NCBI GenBank assembly: GCA_030522415.1
Contig: CM060108.1
Span: 35,133,256 to 35,197,255, forward strand
Direction of reading: 5' to 3'
Length of the DNA: 64,000 bases
Source of the DNA: Channallabes apus
Lineage: Eukaryota > Chordata > Actinopteri > Siluriformes > Clariidae
Both the position numbers and the translations under genes were made by a program. Under the pieces are notes generated by a model. The model ran no database searches, was not told the DNA's origin, and was given only the letters and a program-made list of their open reading frames with translations. This document shows positions 35,086-46,473 of the stretch, in pieces (positions within the stretch are counted from its first letter, which is position 1; the number at the start of each line of letters is the position of its first letter).

Positions 35086-35735
35086 AGATTTTCCTTCTGT
35101 CAGAGCTGCTGTCTGTCAATCAATGTGTTGCCACCTTCTACCCAACTGAGATTTGAGAAGCGCCAGCACTGGGGTATGAATTGATTTTAAATCTTGAGAA
35201 CATGACGCAGTCTGCCACAGGGAACAGCTTAGGAAAAGAGCTAAATGTGTATTTTTAAATGGATATATATGGATATTTTTTGTAAAGAAAAATGATCCAC
35301 AATGCTTTGCAGACATCATCCAGACTTTCTTTAGAGCTTTTACCATAGCAACTAAACCACAAAAAAAAAAAATAAATAAAAAAATAAAAAAATATATATA
35401 TAGTATTTATGGCTGTCTTTCAGAGATTCGTTAAAAAGTCTAAAAGAAATATATTATTTTTTTATTCTACAGATTACAAGTAGCTGAATCTGCTCCAATG
35501 GAGACAAAACTTAATTGATAGCTTTAACAGTAAAGTAGTTTATGAATTAATCTCAGACCTACAGTACAGTATGTAGTCAGTAAGAAACCAGTGGCAGCAG
35601 GTGTAAAGAATCAGATTTCTGATCTGCCCTGACACTCTCGTTTAGTCTCTCTAGATGGGGTCTTTGGTGTAAAAAATAGAATTATGGGTGAAAAATATAA
35701 TGTGACACCGACTCATTTGACTGTGGTGTAAAGAA
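35086..35735. other. Unassigned DNA with A-rich tract
   Basis: A-rich and TATATA tract at 35360-35402. Nothing else recognised. Confidence 0.35.
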
Positions 35736-35737
35736 GC

Positions 35738-35741
35738 TCAG

Positions 35742-35796
<55 letters not shown>

Positions 35797-35800
35797 CGTA
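35738..35800. repeat. (TG)n microsatellite
   Basis: Long TG run with one TTTG and one GCG interruption. A short ACAC tract follows at 35887-35913. Both give spurious Cys/Val or His/Thr open frames. Confidence 0.97.
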
Positions 35801-35914
35801 TTCTGTAATGGTCTGAGTCCACCATACATTCGCCAAGGGGTTTTGGTAGCAGGCATGTCTTTCTCTCTTTCTTTCATCTCCTTGCGTACACACACACCAA
35901 CAAACACACACACA

Positions 35915-36530
35915 GTTTACACCAGCTGTCCTCCCAGACACGGGTACTAGAGGCATTAAAAATAGCATTAGAGCTGGAAATACAGGCCCTCGTCACAACA
36001 ACCACAACAACCTCCAGCAAACCTTCAGTTAGTCACCTAGCCTATAACATGTGCTCAGGTTTGTACTTTTGCCTAGCACAGAGTCTGGACTAAATATAGA
36101 TATTATATAGAACTTGTCTGGTATTTTGAGTTGGTTTGTGACTCATACCTGAAGGAAATGACTATGTCTATGAGAAAAATAGGAAAGGTTTCTAAACCCT
36201 GACATGGAACATTAAGTACTTATAATCTCCTTGACTCACTGTTTGCTTTGGGAAAAGTGGGAAGGAGGTGACTTTAATGGAGATGAACACTGATTTAAAA
36301 AAATTACCTTTGTAAAATCAGTTAAAATTTTTTTAGTTTTTTAGTTTGAAAAGCAAAAACTGTCATAATGCAACTTTTGTATTAGAAAGTCAGAGGTAAA
36401 GATGAAGAGAATAAACCTTTTAGTGCCTTTGAAAATAAACACCTTGAAACGGCACAAATTCATGTGATTACTTAACCTACAGTACCTATTTCATCATCCC
36501 TCAGATATTAACTGTTTTTAATTTGAAAGA
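35915..36530. other. Unassigned DNA
   Basis: Nothing recognised. Confidence 0.35.
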
Positions 36531-36534
36531 ATGT

Positions 36535-36660
36535 TCGCTCACTCATTCACTCATCATCTATAACGCTTTATCCTGTATTCAGTGTCGCGGGGGCCTAGAG
36601 CCAGGAGGCTTAGGGCACGAGGCGGGGTATACCCTGGACAAGGTGCAAATCCATTACAGA
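36535..36660 (-). mobile_element. V-SINE 3' fragment
   Basis: GCTTTATCCTGTATTCAGTG with GTCGCGGGGGCCTAGAGCC and GCGGGGTATACCCTGGACAA is the tail end of a minus-strand V-SINE; the head is missing. Confidence 0.75.
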
Positions 36661-36904
36661 AAGATTGTTTGGTTCATTAATAATACAAGTTAATAAGTGT
36701 CCTGAAATTAGAACTTGATAGCCTTGAAGATTACAGCTGCAGTTCACAAGTGCAAATCTATACTACACAGGTACTTGATTATCAGATTATCCTCTGGTCT
36801 AGTATCAGGTGATGAGAAAAAGCCAATCGCTTTTTGTTGGATTAAATTTTAAATCATTTGCTTAAGAAATAAGGAAAATGACCTTTGACATTATTATGAC
36901 ATAA

Positions 36905-37522
36905 ATTATATAATGTTCCTGGATGAGCCATTGTTGTGCTCGTGGAGTAAGTTTGATATTCCTTCCACTCCTTTTTTCCATTTGTGGATAATGGCTCTCA
37001 CCTTATTCACAAATTATTTTTTATTATCCACCATGAGAGCCATTTGCTGGTGTCTCAAAGCCTTTCCAGACTGTAAAGTCAATTACTTTGTTTATAATCT
37101 ATTCTTGAATTTCTTTAGATCGTCCAGCTTTTAAAAAAATTATTTTTATTTTTAGTTCTTTTAGTGTACTATGTAATTAAGTGATTTCTTGATTCAACAG
37201 GTCCGGCAGTAATCAGGTCTCGGTGTGGCAAGTGAAATTTAACGCAAACCAAAAATCACAGTTCATTCATGATTTAACAATTACTAAATCAATTAGTAAA
37301 AGCAATTATAAGGGGGGCAATTACTTTTTCACATAGGTAGGTTTGGACAACTTTTTCCCTAAATAAATAAAATAATAATTTAAAAACAGCATTTCGTATT
37401 CACATGGGTTATCTTTGTGTAATATTTTCATTTATTTGATGATCTCAATCATTTAAGCGTGACAGATATGCAACTAAATAAATAAATCAGGAAGGGGCAA
37501 ATACTTTTTTAAATACACTGTA
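36905..37522 (-). pseudogene. Tc1-like family I relic (same family as 38419), inverted
   Basis: Minus-strand relative of the element at 38419-40041. GATAATGGCTCTCACCTTAT and GAATTTCTTTAGATCGTCCA are its transposase N-terminal region reversed. GGGGGGCAATTACTTTTTCA at ~37314 is the inner terminal-repeat copy, and GGGGCAAATACTTTTTTAAA with CACTGTA at ~37495-37522 the outer one. Only the 5' third survives and the frame is broken. Confidence 0.7.
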
Positions 37523-38416
37523 TATGTATGTACTGTATATGTTCTAAAAATGCTTTTCCTTCTCTCCTACAGTACATCCTGCTTTTATCTGTCTGCCCTT
37601 GAGCTGATGTGATTCCAGAGAGATTTCTTTATTTTTCTAATGAAAAGTGCTCATCAGAAAGCACAGCATTCTCCACTGCAGCTCTAAAGTCTCTAATATG
37701 AAAGGATCTGTAATGTAGGAAGAAATGGTGGATGCAAGTGCAGAGAACAAACATGTTCCAAACAACTGATGAATAGAAGGACAATGCAGGTCATGTACTA
37801 CAGTCCACAGTGGAAACAAGAAAGCAAAACACAAACACAGTCCAGAAAGAGTAAACCAGACACCAGATTGCAAACAAAATGAAGACAAATCACCCAGAAC
37901 TGCACTAAAGTAAATGGCAAGACTTTGCACAATTACAGCAAAAGTCACAGCGTAAAGTTCTTCTACGGTTTTAAAAGAGCTAAGAGCATAAACAGAGGCG
38001 TGTGTGTGTGCGTGTGTGTGTGAGTAGGATTGCTGATCAATATGCTGAAGAAGTAAATGCTGGAGGTGTTTCTAAATAAAGGTGATGAAAAATTTAATAT
38101 ATTCCTGTACATTTCCATTTCTCCAAAACTACATTTGTTATTACTTTAATTTACACTAACCTCAACCATCCATATATTTTTCATAATGTTTGGCCTAATG
38201 AGCTTCCAATTATTTGTTCATCTTTACTTATTTGATTGTTTAGTCTGTTTTAGTCTAGATCTTTAATTCTTTAATGCCTCTGCCTCAACATAGTGTTGAA
38301 TCAAAGGTTACACTGATAACATGATAACTGGAACATTTTGGGGAATGAATTAAAAGACCTGTCCTTTCTCAAAAAGTAGTCTGCTCTATCCTTTCTTGTA
38401 GACAAGTAGAAACATC
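37523..38416. other. Unassigned DNA
   Basis: Short GTGTGTGTGC tract at 37999-38024. Nothing else recognised between two copies of Tc1 family I. Confidence 0.35.
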
Positions 38417-38418
38417 TA

Positions 38419-38636
38419 CAGTGGTGTGAAAAACTATTTGCCCCCTTCCTGATTTCTTATTCTTTTGCATGTTTGTCACACTTAAATGTTTCTGCTCATC
38501 AAAAACCGTTAACTATTAGTCAAAGATAACATAATTGAACACAAAATGCAGTTTTTAAATGAAGGTTTACGTTATTAAGGGAGAAAAAAAACTCCAAATC
38601 TACATGGCCCTGTGTGAAAAAGTGATTGCCCCCCTT
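38419..38636 (+). repeat. Left terminal inverted repeat of Tc1 element
   Basis: Outer end CAGTGGTGTGAAAAACTATT and inner motif GGCCCTGTGTGAAAAAGTGA near 38606. Matches the right repeat in reverse complement with scattered differences. Confidence 0.9.
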
Positions 38637-38797
38637 GTTAAAAAATAACTTAACTGTTTTTTATCACAACTGAGTTCAATTTCTGTAGTCACCCCCAGGC
38701 CTGATTACTGCCACACCTGTTTCAATCAAGAAATCACTTAAATAGGAGCTACCTGACACAGAGAAGTAGACCAAAAGCACCTCAAAAGCTAGACATC

Positions 38798-39822
38798 ATG
38801 CCAAGATCCAAAGAAATTCAGAAACAAATGAGAACAAAAGTAATTGAGATCTATCAGTCTGGTAAAGGTTATAAAGCCATTTCTAAAGCTTTGGGACTCC
38901 AGCGAACCACAGTGAGAGCCATTATCCACAAATGGCAAAAACATGGAACAGTGGTGAAGCTTCCCAGGAGTGGCCGGCCGACCAAAATTACCCCAAGAGC
39001 GCAGAGACAACTCATCCGAGAGGCCACAAAAGACCCCAGGACAACATCTAAAGAACTGCAGGCCTCACTTGCCTCAATTAAGGTCAGTGTTCACGACTCC
39101 ACCATAAGAAAGAGACTGGGCAAAAACGGCCTGCATGGCAGATTTCCAAGGCGCAAACCACTTTTAAGCAAAAAGAACATTAAGGCTCGTCTCAATTTTG
39201 CTAAAAAAAACATCTCAATGATTGCCAAGACTTTTGGGAAAATACCTTGTGGACCGACGAGACAAAAGTTGAACTTTTTGGAAGGTGCGTGTCCCGTTAC
39301 ATCTGGCGTAAAAGTAACACAGCATTTCAGAAAAAGAACATCATACCAACAGTAAAATATGGTGGTGGTAGTGTGATGGTCTGGGGTTGTTTTGCTGCTT
39401 CAGGACCTGGAAGGCTTGCTGTGATAGATGGAACCATGAATTCTACTGTCTACAAAAAAATCCTGAAGGAGAATGTCCGGCCATCTGTTCGTCAACTCAA
39501 GCTGAAGCGATCTTGGGTGCTGCAGCAGGACAATGACCCAAAACACACCAGCAAATCCACCTCTGAATGGCTGAAGAAAAACAAAATGAAGACTTTGGAG
39601 TGGCCTAGTCAAAGTCCTGACCTGAATCCTATTGAGATGTTGTGGCATGACCTTAAAAAGGCGGTTCATGCTAGAAAACCCTCAAATAAAGCTGAATTAC
39701 AACAATTCTGCAAAGATGAGTTGGCCAAAATTCCTCCAGAGCGCTGTAAAAGACTCGTTGCAAGTTATCGCAAACGCTTGATTGCAGTTATTGCTGCTAA
39801 GGGTGGCCCAACCAGTTATTAG
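38798..39822 (+). pseudogene. Tc1-like transposase, one frameshift
   Basis: Starts at ATG 38798 and ends at the stop 39820-39822. Residues ~1-55 form the first helix-turn-helix (KGYKAISKALGLQRTTVRAI). A GRPR-like SGRPTK linker leads to a second DNA-binding helix set. DDE catalytic domain: first Asp in LWTDETKVELFG, Gly-rich KYGGGSVMVWGCFAASGPGR, second Asp in VLQQDNDPKH, and Glu in LNPIEMLW 34 residues after the first Asp of QDND (D34E). C-terminus is AVIAAKGGPTSY. The frame is broken once, in an A8 run at 39203-39210, between the DNA-binding and catalytic parts. Total length is about the usual 340 residues. As it stands no full transposase is made. Confidence 0.92.
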
Positions 39823-39827
39823 GTTCA

Positions 39828-40041
39828 GGGGGCAATTACTTTTTCACACAGGGCCATGGAGGTTTGGATTTTTTTCTCCCTAAATAATAAAACCCCTCAT
39901 TTAAAAATTGCATTTTGTGTTTACTTGTCTTATCTTTGACTAATAGTTAAATGTGTTTGATGATCAGAAACATTTTGTGTGACAAACATGCAAAAGAATA
40001 AGAAATCAGGAGGGGGGGGCAAATAGTTTTTCACACCACTG
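39828..40041 (-). repeat. Right terminal inverted repeat of Tc1 element
   Basis: Begins GGGGCAATTACTTTTTCACA (inner motif) and ends TAGTTTTTCACACCACTG before the TA duplication at 40042-40043. Confidence 0.9.
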
Positions 40042-40043
40042 TA

Positions 40044-40470
40044 TTTATACTTTTTGTATTCATGTTGTCACAGCCAGGGTAGAAACACATCAGATAGTTT
40101 GTGAAAAGGTAAAAAAGAAAAGACGTGTGCAAGTGGGATGTCGAATGCTGATCCCAGGTGCAAGGGGCTGTGAAAATAGGGTCAGGCTGACCAGAACTGG
40201 AAACTGCTGTGGGCCTAACAATGTGGCGTGGAATGACAGCTAGATGCTGGCAATGGGATTCTTCCCTAAAGGGATCACATTTGAAGCCTGCAGCCAAAAA
40301 AGACAAGACATGGTCACTGTTGTCTGTGGGATAATTAACAGAAATTGTCTGAGTTATCAGAAAGAAAAAATATTCCATTTTTCTTCCTAAGGTTGTGGAC
40401 ATCCCCTTATGTGACCTCATACTCTGTCATCTTTTACTTGTACAGTAAGTGAGGAGACGCATGTGTCAAC
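40044..40470. other. Unassigned DNA
   Basis: A minus-strand open frame of 129 codons covers most of this stretch (40031-40420) but begins inside the Tc1 terminal repeat at its far end and shows no motif. I do not call it a gene. Confidence 0.35.
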
Positions 40471-40472
40471 TT

Positions 40473-41649
40473 CAGAGGTGGGTAGTAACAAGTTACATTT
40501 ACTTGAGTAACTTTTTTGGAAAAAAATAACTTCTAGAGTAGTTTTACTGCAGTATACTTTTTACTTTTACTTGAGTAGATTTGTGAAGAAGAAACACTAC
40601 TCTTACTCCGCTATATTCGGCTACACTTGATTCGTTACTTTTCTAACCATTTATTCTACACATGCAATCGGTAGATCTACCGCATGACTGTTTCACCAAT
40701 CAGACGCAGCAACAATAATCACATGACTCTGTTTGACCAAACTGGTCTTCAGCCAGTCTTCTATAAATGTATCCAACCTGTGAATCCGTCCTTTACTTTA
40801 ACAGTTTATGAATATATAAGTATATTTCAGTACAGAATTAATCGGCAAAAACTTGTTGTACATTTTTATGCATCCCGAAAAATATGATGCATTCCTCGCA
40901 TCATATACATTGCAAAAGAACAGCTTCATACTGCAGTGTATCATCAGCATATACACTACCATTCAAAAGTTTTAGATCACTTTCTAACTCCATGATGGTT
41001 CCTGATTTTTATTTCTTTCTACATTGTAAAGGAATGCTGAAGGCGTCCAAAAAATGCATTAATCTCCTTTGAACAGTTGATATTGAGATGTTTCTACTAC
41101 TTCTGCTCTGTAAAGACTTCATAACGCCTCTAATCTGAGGTGCTGTTAATTGGTCATTTTTCAGGCTGATAACTCTAATGAACTTCTCGTCTGCAGCAGA
41201 GGTAGTTTTTGGTCTCGCCCTCCTGGGATGGCCTTCATGAGAGCCAGTTTCATTATGGTGCTGGACGGATTTTGCAAATGCACTTGACAATACTGTTCTT
41301 GCAAGAACTATTACAGAAAGGCTGACCTCTGTGTTTTAAAATAACAACTAACTGTTGTTTTTCTTGTTGTTACGTAATTACCTAATCCCATATGTGTTAT
41401 TTTATAGTTTTGAAATCCTCAGTATTGTTGAAGAATGTAGAAAATAAATCACTAAACAAAAACAAAGAAATTTGCAAGTGACCCCAAACTTTTGAACGGT
41501 AGAGTATAGGTTACTATAATTTCTATTTTAAAAAATCTGACATTACGATTGAAACTGTTACTCAGTACTTGTGTAGTCTTTTACTCTTAAGTAAAATTAT
41601 TTTTACTACTCTTACTTGAGTACATTTTTGGCTACTCTACCCACCTCTG
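40473..41649. mobile_element. hAT-like (Tol2-type end) MITE carrying a nested Tc1
   Basis: Left end CAGAGGTGGGTAGTAACAAG and right end GGCTACTCTACCCACCTCTG are inverted repeats. Interior repeats of ACTTTTACTTGAGTAGAT type resemble the subterminal part of Tol2-like hAT elements. The 8-bp flanks GTCAACTT (40465-40472) and ATCATCTT (41650-41657) agree at 6 of 8 positions, as expected of an aged hAT duplication. Without the nested element it is about 626 bp and non-coding. Confidence 0.75.
40954..41504 (-). mobile_element. Tc1-like family C, internally deleted, nested in the MITE
   Basis: Flanked by TA (40952-40953 and 41505-41506). Ends are CACTACCATTCAAAAGTTTT and ACTTTTGAACGGTAGAG. The minus strand encodes a transposase N-terminal part (SAFAKSVQHHNETGSHEG, RRARPKTTSAADEKFIRVIS, GVMKSLQSRSSRNISISTVQ) in a 93-codon frame. 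The catalytic domain is deleted, leaving 551 bp. Copies at 56190 and 18845 are from the same family. Confidence 0.88.
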
Positions 41650-41657
41650 ATCATCTT

Positions 41658-43980
41658 TCAGCAGCTGTACTGTTACCTCGCCCCATGACCATAAGCTTTA
41701 CAGTGGTCCAAAGCAATGGTGCTGAACTGCCGCTGTCTGTTTATCACCACTCCAGTGGAGTGAGATGAGGCTTGGTTGCCCAGGATGAAGGCCTGCTGCC
41801 ATAGTACCCTCCTTCAGCTTCAACCCTACTGCTGGACCCACAAGAAAGATAAACACAGCACATGAAATTCAACACAGATAGTAACTGGAGCACAGAAGTG
41901 AATCTGGGTTCTGGAGACCAATTCATTAATTCATCCATTCATTCATTCCCAGATCCCCAGATGCTGCCAATCCAGCTGTGGAATATAATATCACCAACAA
42001 GTCTTGGGCCTGCCCTGGGTTTTTAATCAGTGGGGAGTGTATGATACAGCATTAGTTAAACCTGATTAGGGGTCTTCTTTGTAGATGGCCTCAACCACTG
42101 TAACTGCCTCTTCTTTTAAAATTTTAAACAGGCTAACTCCAATGTTCTGCATATACTAACAACTTTATTGAGTTGTTTTTTATCTTTAATCTTGCATATA
42201 TTATAACCAGCTCTAAAATGTTAGAGACACAAAATCTATAGGAAAGTTTAAAAAATATATGTTTTTACATACTTTTTTACATGAAATTAATATAAAGTTG
42301 TAGAAAATCTTGCTGGATTGAATTTCGTTAATGCATGTGTAGTTCCGACGCCTTGTCCTGTGAAGTAAAAGAGTGGCTTAAATTGGCCAGATGTTACCCT
42401 TTTATTTCTTCTGTGAATTTCCATATTTTTATGCATTGTTTCTGCTTTTTGGGCTGATACATCCATTCGTGCTCATGCATTGTAAATGCTTGCATACTGC
42501 CAAGATGAGAGAAAAGCCAAAAGGTTTCTGAATCAGCCTCTCTTTCCTATTGTATTTTTATGACAATTTGTGTGTACAGGCTGAGAAATAAGGCAATCAG
42601 GCAGTCAGCTATATATAGAAACGATAAAGGCTCTCCTTTACAAGCCTAGTTTGAGAGATAAACATTTAGTTTTTTTAGGAATTCAAGCAGAAAGCTGTCT
42701 GGAAAGTTTAACATTGTGCCAGTATAAGACTAATAAAGTCCACCTTGCCTCTACACTGATATCTAATTCATTCAAATAAGCTCATCTGCAATAAAACTGG
42801 GCTTGCATTGTTTCCCCTACATTTTAAATGAAATGTATTAGGTAGATGGAATAACTGTATAAGCTGCACTCTATGTTAATTAACATTCGGACCTGAGCTC
42901 CTGACTCCTTCATCTTCAGTAATGCGTTATCCTGGTCAGGTTTGCAGTAGATCCAGAAGCTATCCTGGAAATGCTGGGCAGATGGCAGGGACACATTGTG
43001 GTTAAAGGAAATTAGAAAAACGCAGACATGGAAAGGAGATGCACAGGGATTGCGAAGCAGGCACAGGATTGAATCAAATTTTCAAGGATCTAGGTTATGT
43101 GAGGACACTGATTGTGTGTTACTATATAGCTGCCACTAAACCCTTTAAAAAAATCTACAAAATTATTTCCATGTTTTGCCTGTCAGCAGTTTTGTATGTA
43201 CTTACAAAATGTATTCCCACATTGTGTCATGTTTTCATGCCTGACTTGGATAAAGCAGTTACTGAAGTGGGCTGTATGAATGATTGATTTATTGGATGAA
43301 TGCTGTTGCCTTGGATTCCATATTATGTATTTAAAAAATAATTGCACATATGACAGACATTTGTGCTTGGATAGAGTTTGATGTTATGGGATAAAGAGTA
43401 CATGTTACATACGGAAGACAGTGTTGCTGTGTGTTTTCCCCAGCAACTCAATTCACACTTCAATGCCACCAAACATGTCATGAATTTAAATAGCAAATGC
43501 GTGACTTGTTTTTTATTATTCAATTTGTTTAAAAGAATGATTTCAAAGCACATTTCATTGAACTTTAATAATAAAAAAAAAATTCTTACATGTTCACTCT
43601 CTATAAAAGTTAAGTTTTTTTTAACTGTGTAAGTAAAACTGTTTAAGTTGACAGCAAAGACTGATGACCTCTACTTCGTCACTATTATAGCATAGAAACT
43701 CTTGCCATTTCTCTTTCACCCTCTTGGAATTGATTTCAGCCCAAACAATTTTTTTTGCCATCACTGTGTTTTGGAATTGATGGCTGTGTGAGGAAAATGT
43801 TTTTACTCCCAAACCTTAGCCAAGTTATTGTACAAATTTTAGATGTTAGTGAACTGTTTTAAGTTCATTTCAACTTCATCTTTAGATCAATTTAATGCTT
43901 GCCTAAAAGTCATATTGTTAGTTGAGTGATGCCAAATTTCGCAAGATATACTTCGATCAGTTGTAACAGTAACACCCTAT
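41658..43980. other. Unassigned DNA, about 2.3 kb
   Basis: No mobile-element motif, RNA gene or exon recognised. Open frames of 62-84 codons at 43039-43632 lack motifs. Sequence becomes AT-rich towards the right. Confidence 0.35.
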
Positions 43981-43984
43981 GATG

Positions 43985-44455
43985 CTGACACATTAATATT
44001 GATTATCAAAAATATACCATGCCACCCAAGGCTCACCCATGCTAACAGAGGCCAACGGCCAGTCTGTCCTGTCTGATCCCACAGAAAAAGCCAATGCAGC
44101 ACAAATCACTGAAATCAGAAGAGAAAGACAACCAGAACACCAAGTGCGCCACAGCCTGAGACACACAAGGCCCAGCAGGCAAAAAGCCCAAGGCAACTGA
44201 CACTGCCTCCAGATCCCAATTTAATCGAGCCCCTATGAGATGTGCTGGGCAAAAAAAGTCTGACTCATGGAAGCCCCACCCTGCAACCCACAGCACCCAT
44301 ATGATCGACTGCTAATACCCTGATGAAAGACACCACAACACACCCATGTGTGGTCATGCCCTGAGAGCCCAGAGCTGCTGCGGTGGCACAATGGGAACCC
44401 ATACAATACTGGGCTTAATGTTTTTTCACTGTAATGTTATGGGTGATCGTTGTGC
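43985..44455. mobile_element. Non-autonomous TIR element, copy 2
   Basis: Matches 18236-18625 in block order: CAGTCTGTCCTGTCTGATCC, ACCAAGTGCGCCACAGCCTG, CAGATCCCAATTTAATCGAG, CACCACAACACACCCATGTG, and the end GTAATGTTATGGGTGATCGT. The left end is degraded. Non-coding. Confidence 0.62.
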
Positions 44456-45780
44456 ATTTTAGACAATGAGCCTTAAAATGGAGATCGAAAAGCTGAAGTA
44501 TAATAGTGCAGGTGAAATATTCTTCTGTTTATCCTGGTTTCCTTCAGAGAAATTGGATCGTTTTCCCTCATTGGGATTTGAACAGTAGAAAGGCCAAGTT
44601 TGATAAGAATTGATAAGGGAGATTGAATATCATCTTTTAAACAGATAAGATAAATATAAATCCATTTCACAGTGTAGGAAAAGGAAAGTAAGGCTAAAGA
44701 GACCTAGTGGCTGTAATCTCATTTGTAAAATATAATATCAATAACATTATGCCTAGTCATGCATGACCGCCTATTTTACAGACTTAGTCCTTTTCATTGA
44801 CAAAGAAGCTAAAGATGAAGGTTATTCATGATCTTGGAAAGCGCCGTGCCCTCTTCATTACCAAACCCATTCGGAGGACACAGAAAAACACCAATGAGAA
44901 TCTAATCATCAAACTCTGGACATTTGGCAGAGCATACCCATGATGGCAATGACCTCAAAAATCCTTACAGATAAATCAAGAGTACAGCTCCTCAATGAAG
45001 GAAAGGTGTTTGTGAGGTAGACGATATGCTGTGTGAGTGGCATACTAATAAGTGTTTTGCACTCTGATATAATCAACTCTCTTTCGCACAATGAAAAAAC
45101 TCCACAATGCATAATAGCTCATGAAACAAGGTTAAGATGCGCTTAAATGCTTTATAGTGATAGTGAAGTCATAACTATTATCTATTGGAACCTATTTATT
45201 ACCTATGTATTGGAATTAGATTTTATTCCTCAAAATATATTACAAGAATGAAAGAAGGAGTTCTACATCCAAGGGCAATGGTTAGCGATTCCTAGCATGC
45301 TGATTAAGCCCCACCATGAAAATCCTTTAATAATAGCTCTCCTGATTATTACTATGATTTCAAAAGTCATTTCATTCATTAGCACCCACATGGGCTGAGA
45401 AATGCTGCCACTGCTGCTTTTAATTAGCTTAGTTAAATTATGATCATTTAGATCATTAAGGGATTGTGATTATGTACACAAAAGCAACAACAGCAATATT
45501 TTAGGAAAGAATGTGCACTAATAAATTAAGGTTTAAAGAGCATACTTTGGGGTGATAAGCCGTAATCGAAGATTTCACCTTGAACAGCGTCTTTATATAG
45601 AGAAAAAACTTAAGGGCTGTTCACACCATCATGTAGCATCATGTCATTCATCGTGTCAAAATCCCATTCAGTTTTATTTTAAAAGTATTTCAATCCACAC
45701 CAGCTGAGTCACAGGCACATTAATAAAGTATATACAGATGCACCGTTTTTTTACTGTCTCATGTCACATTTTTCAGTGAA
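44456..45780. other. Unassigned DNA, about 1.3 kb
   Basis: Nothing recognised up to the compositional change that marks the Gypsy element. Confidence 0.35.
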
Positions 45781-45784
45781 CAAT

Positions 45785-46036
45785 TTTGTCATGCACACTC
45801 AGCTGCGGCCGGCACTAGGACCCGGAAGTAAGACGGTCGCAAACCTGAAAGCATAAAAGGATACAAGATGGCGCCGCACACCGCTCTGTCATTGAGTTTT
45901 GCCCATGTCATTTCGGAATCGTTCCCGTGTATGTGAGTACTCACTTTCTTGGCTTTGCTTCCAGACTGAGTGTGTGTTTATAGAACGAGGGTTAGATTGT
46001 GTCTTTCCTTTACTCATTTATTGTGAGAGTTCTTAG
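45785..46036 (+). other. Possible 5' LTR/leader remnant of the Gypsy element
   Basis: GC content rises here. CATAAAAGGATACAAGATGG looks like a TATA-type promoter region. The position directly before the gag remnant fits an LTR or leader, but no second LTR copy is present to prove it and no primer-binding site is clear. Confidence 0.35.
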
Positions 46037-46411
46037 ATCAAAGAGTTCTTAGCTGGACGAGAGCTCCCAGCCACACGGGAGGGGCTGATCCAACTGGCCC
46101 TCCGCATTGACCAGCGCCTTCTCTCCCGTCCAAAGCCAGCACCTCGAACCCTGCCGCCAGCTCCCACCTATACTCACACCATATCCAGACCACCACCCAC
46201 CGTCACCCCCGCCTTCACCGGACGTGTCGGATCTCCACCCCCTGCCGTGGTTGACACCGGAGCCGGGGAACCCATGCAACTAGGGCGCGCCTCCCTGACC
46301 GTGGCGGAACGCGAGAGGCGTTACCGCGAGGTACTGTGCACCTACTGTGGTTCAGCAGCGCACCACCGAGCCACCTGTCCCTTCTGTCCGGGAAACGCCC
46401 AACCCCGGTGA
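46037..46411 (+). pseudogene. Gypsy gag C-terminal fragment with zinc knuckle
   Basis: Open from just after a TAG at 46034-46036 to TGA at 46409-46411. It contains [15 protein letters not shown], typical of the capsid C-terminus, a Pro-rich spacer, [19 protein letters not shown], and a zinc knuckle [14 protein letters not shown] (C-x2-C-x4-H-x4-C). The N-terminal two thirds of gag are absent, so the start is not natural. Gag packages RNA in the intact element. Confidence 0.82.
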
Positions 46412-46473
46412 ATGACAGGGGACACTCACCGAAACCACCACCTCCAGACTCACGGTTCAGGTAACCCTCCACC

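Larger units (their letters stand above)
38419..40041 (+). mobile_element. Tc1-like transposon, nearly complete, with TA duplication
   Basis: A 1623-bp element flanked by TA on both sides (38417-38418 and 40042-40043). Long terminal inverted repeats of about 215 bp (38419-38636 and 39828-40041) begin CAGTGGTGTGAAAAACTATT. Each carries an inner motif GGCCCTGTGTGAAAAAGTGA or its complement, an IR/DR arrangement as in Tc1 elements of fish. The interior encodes one transposase with a single frameshift. It is by far the best preserved DNA transposon in the window, so it is comparatively young. Confidence 0.93.

Noticed and set aside
35713..35968. His/Thr- or Cys/Val-rich small proteins at the TG microsatellite
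   Set aside because: They are translations of a dinucleotide repeat.
40031..40420. 129-codon minus-strand open frame as a host gene
   Set aside because: Its C-terminal end overlaps the Tc1 terminal repeat, it has no known motif, and no splice or promoter context is visible.
45830..45910. Host gene promoter at the TATA-like, GC-rich patch
   Set aside because: It lies directly before Gypsy gag in a compositional block that belongs to the element, so an LTR or leader is the simpler reading.
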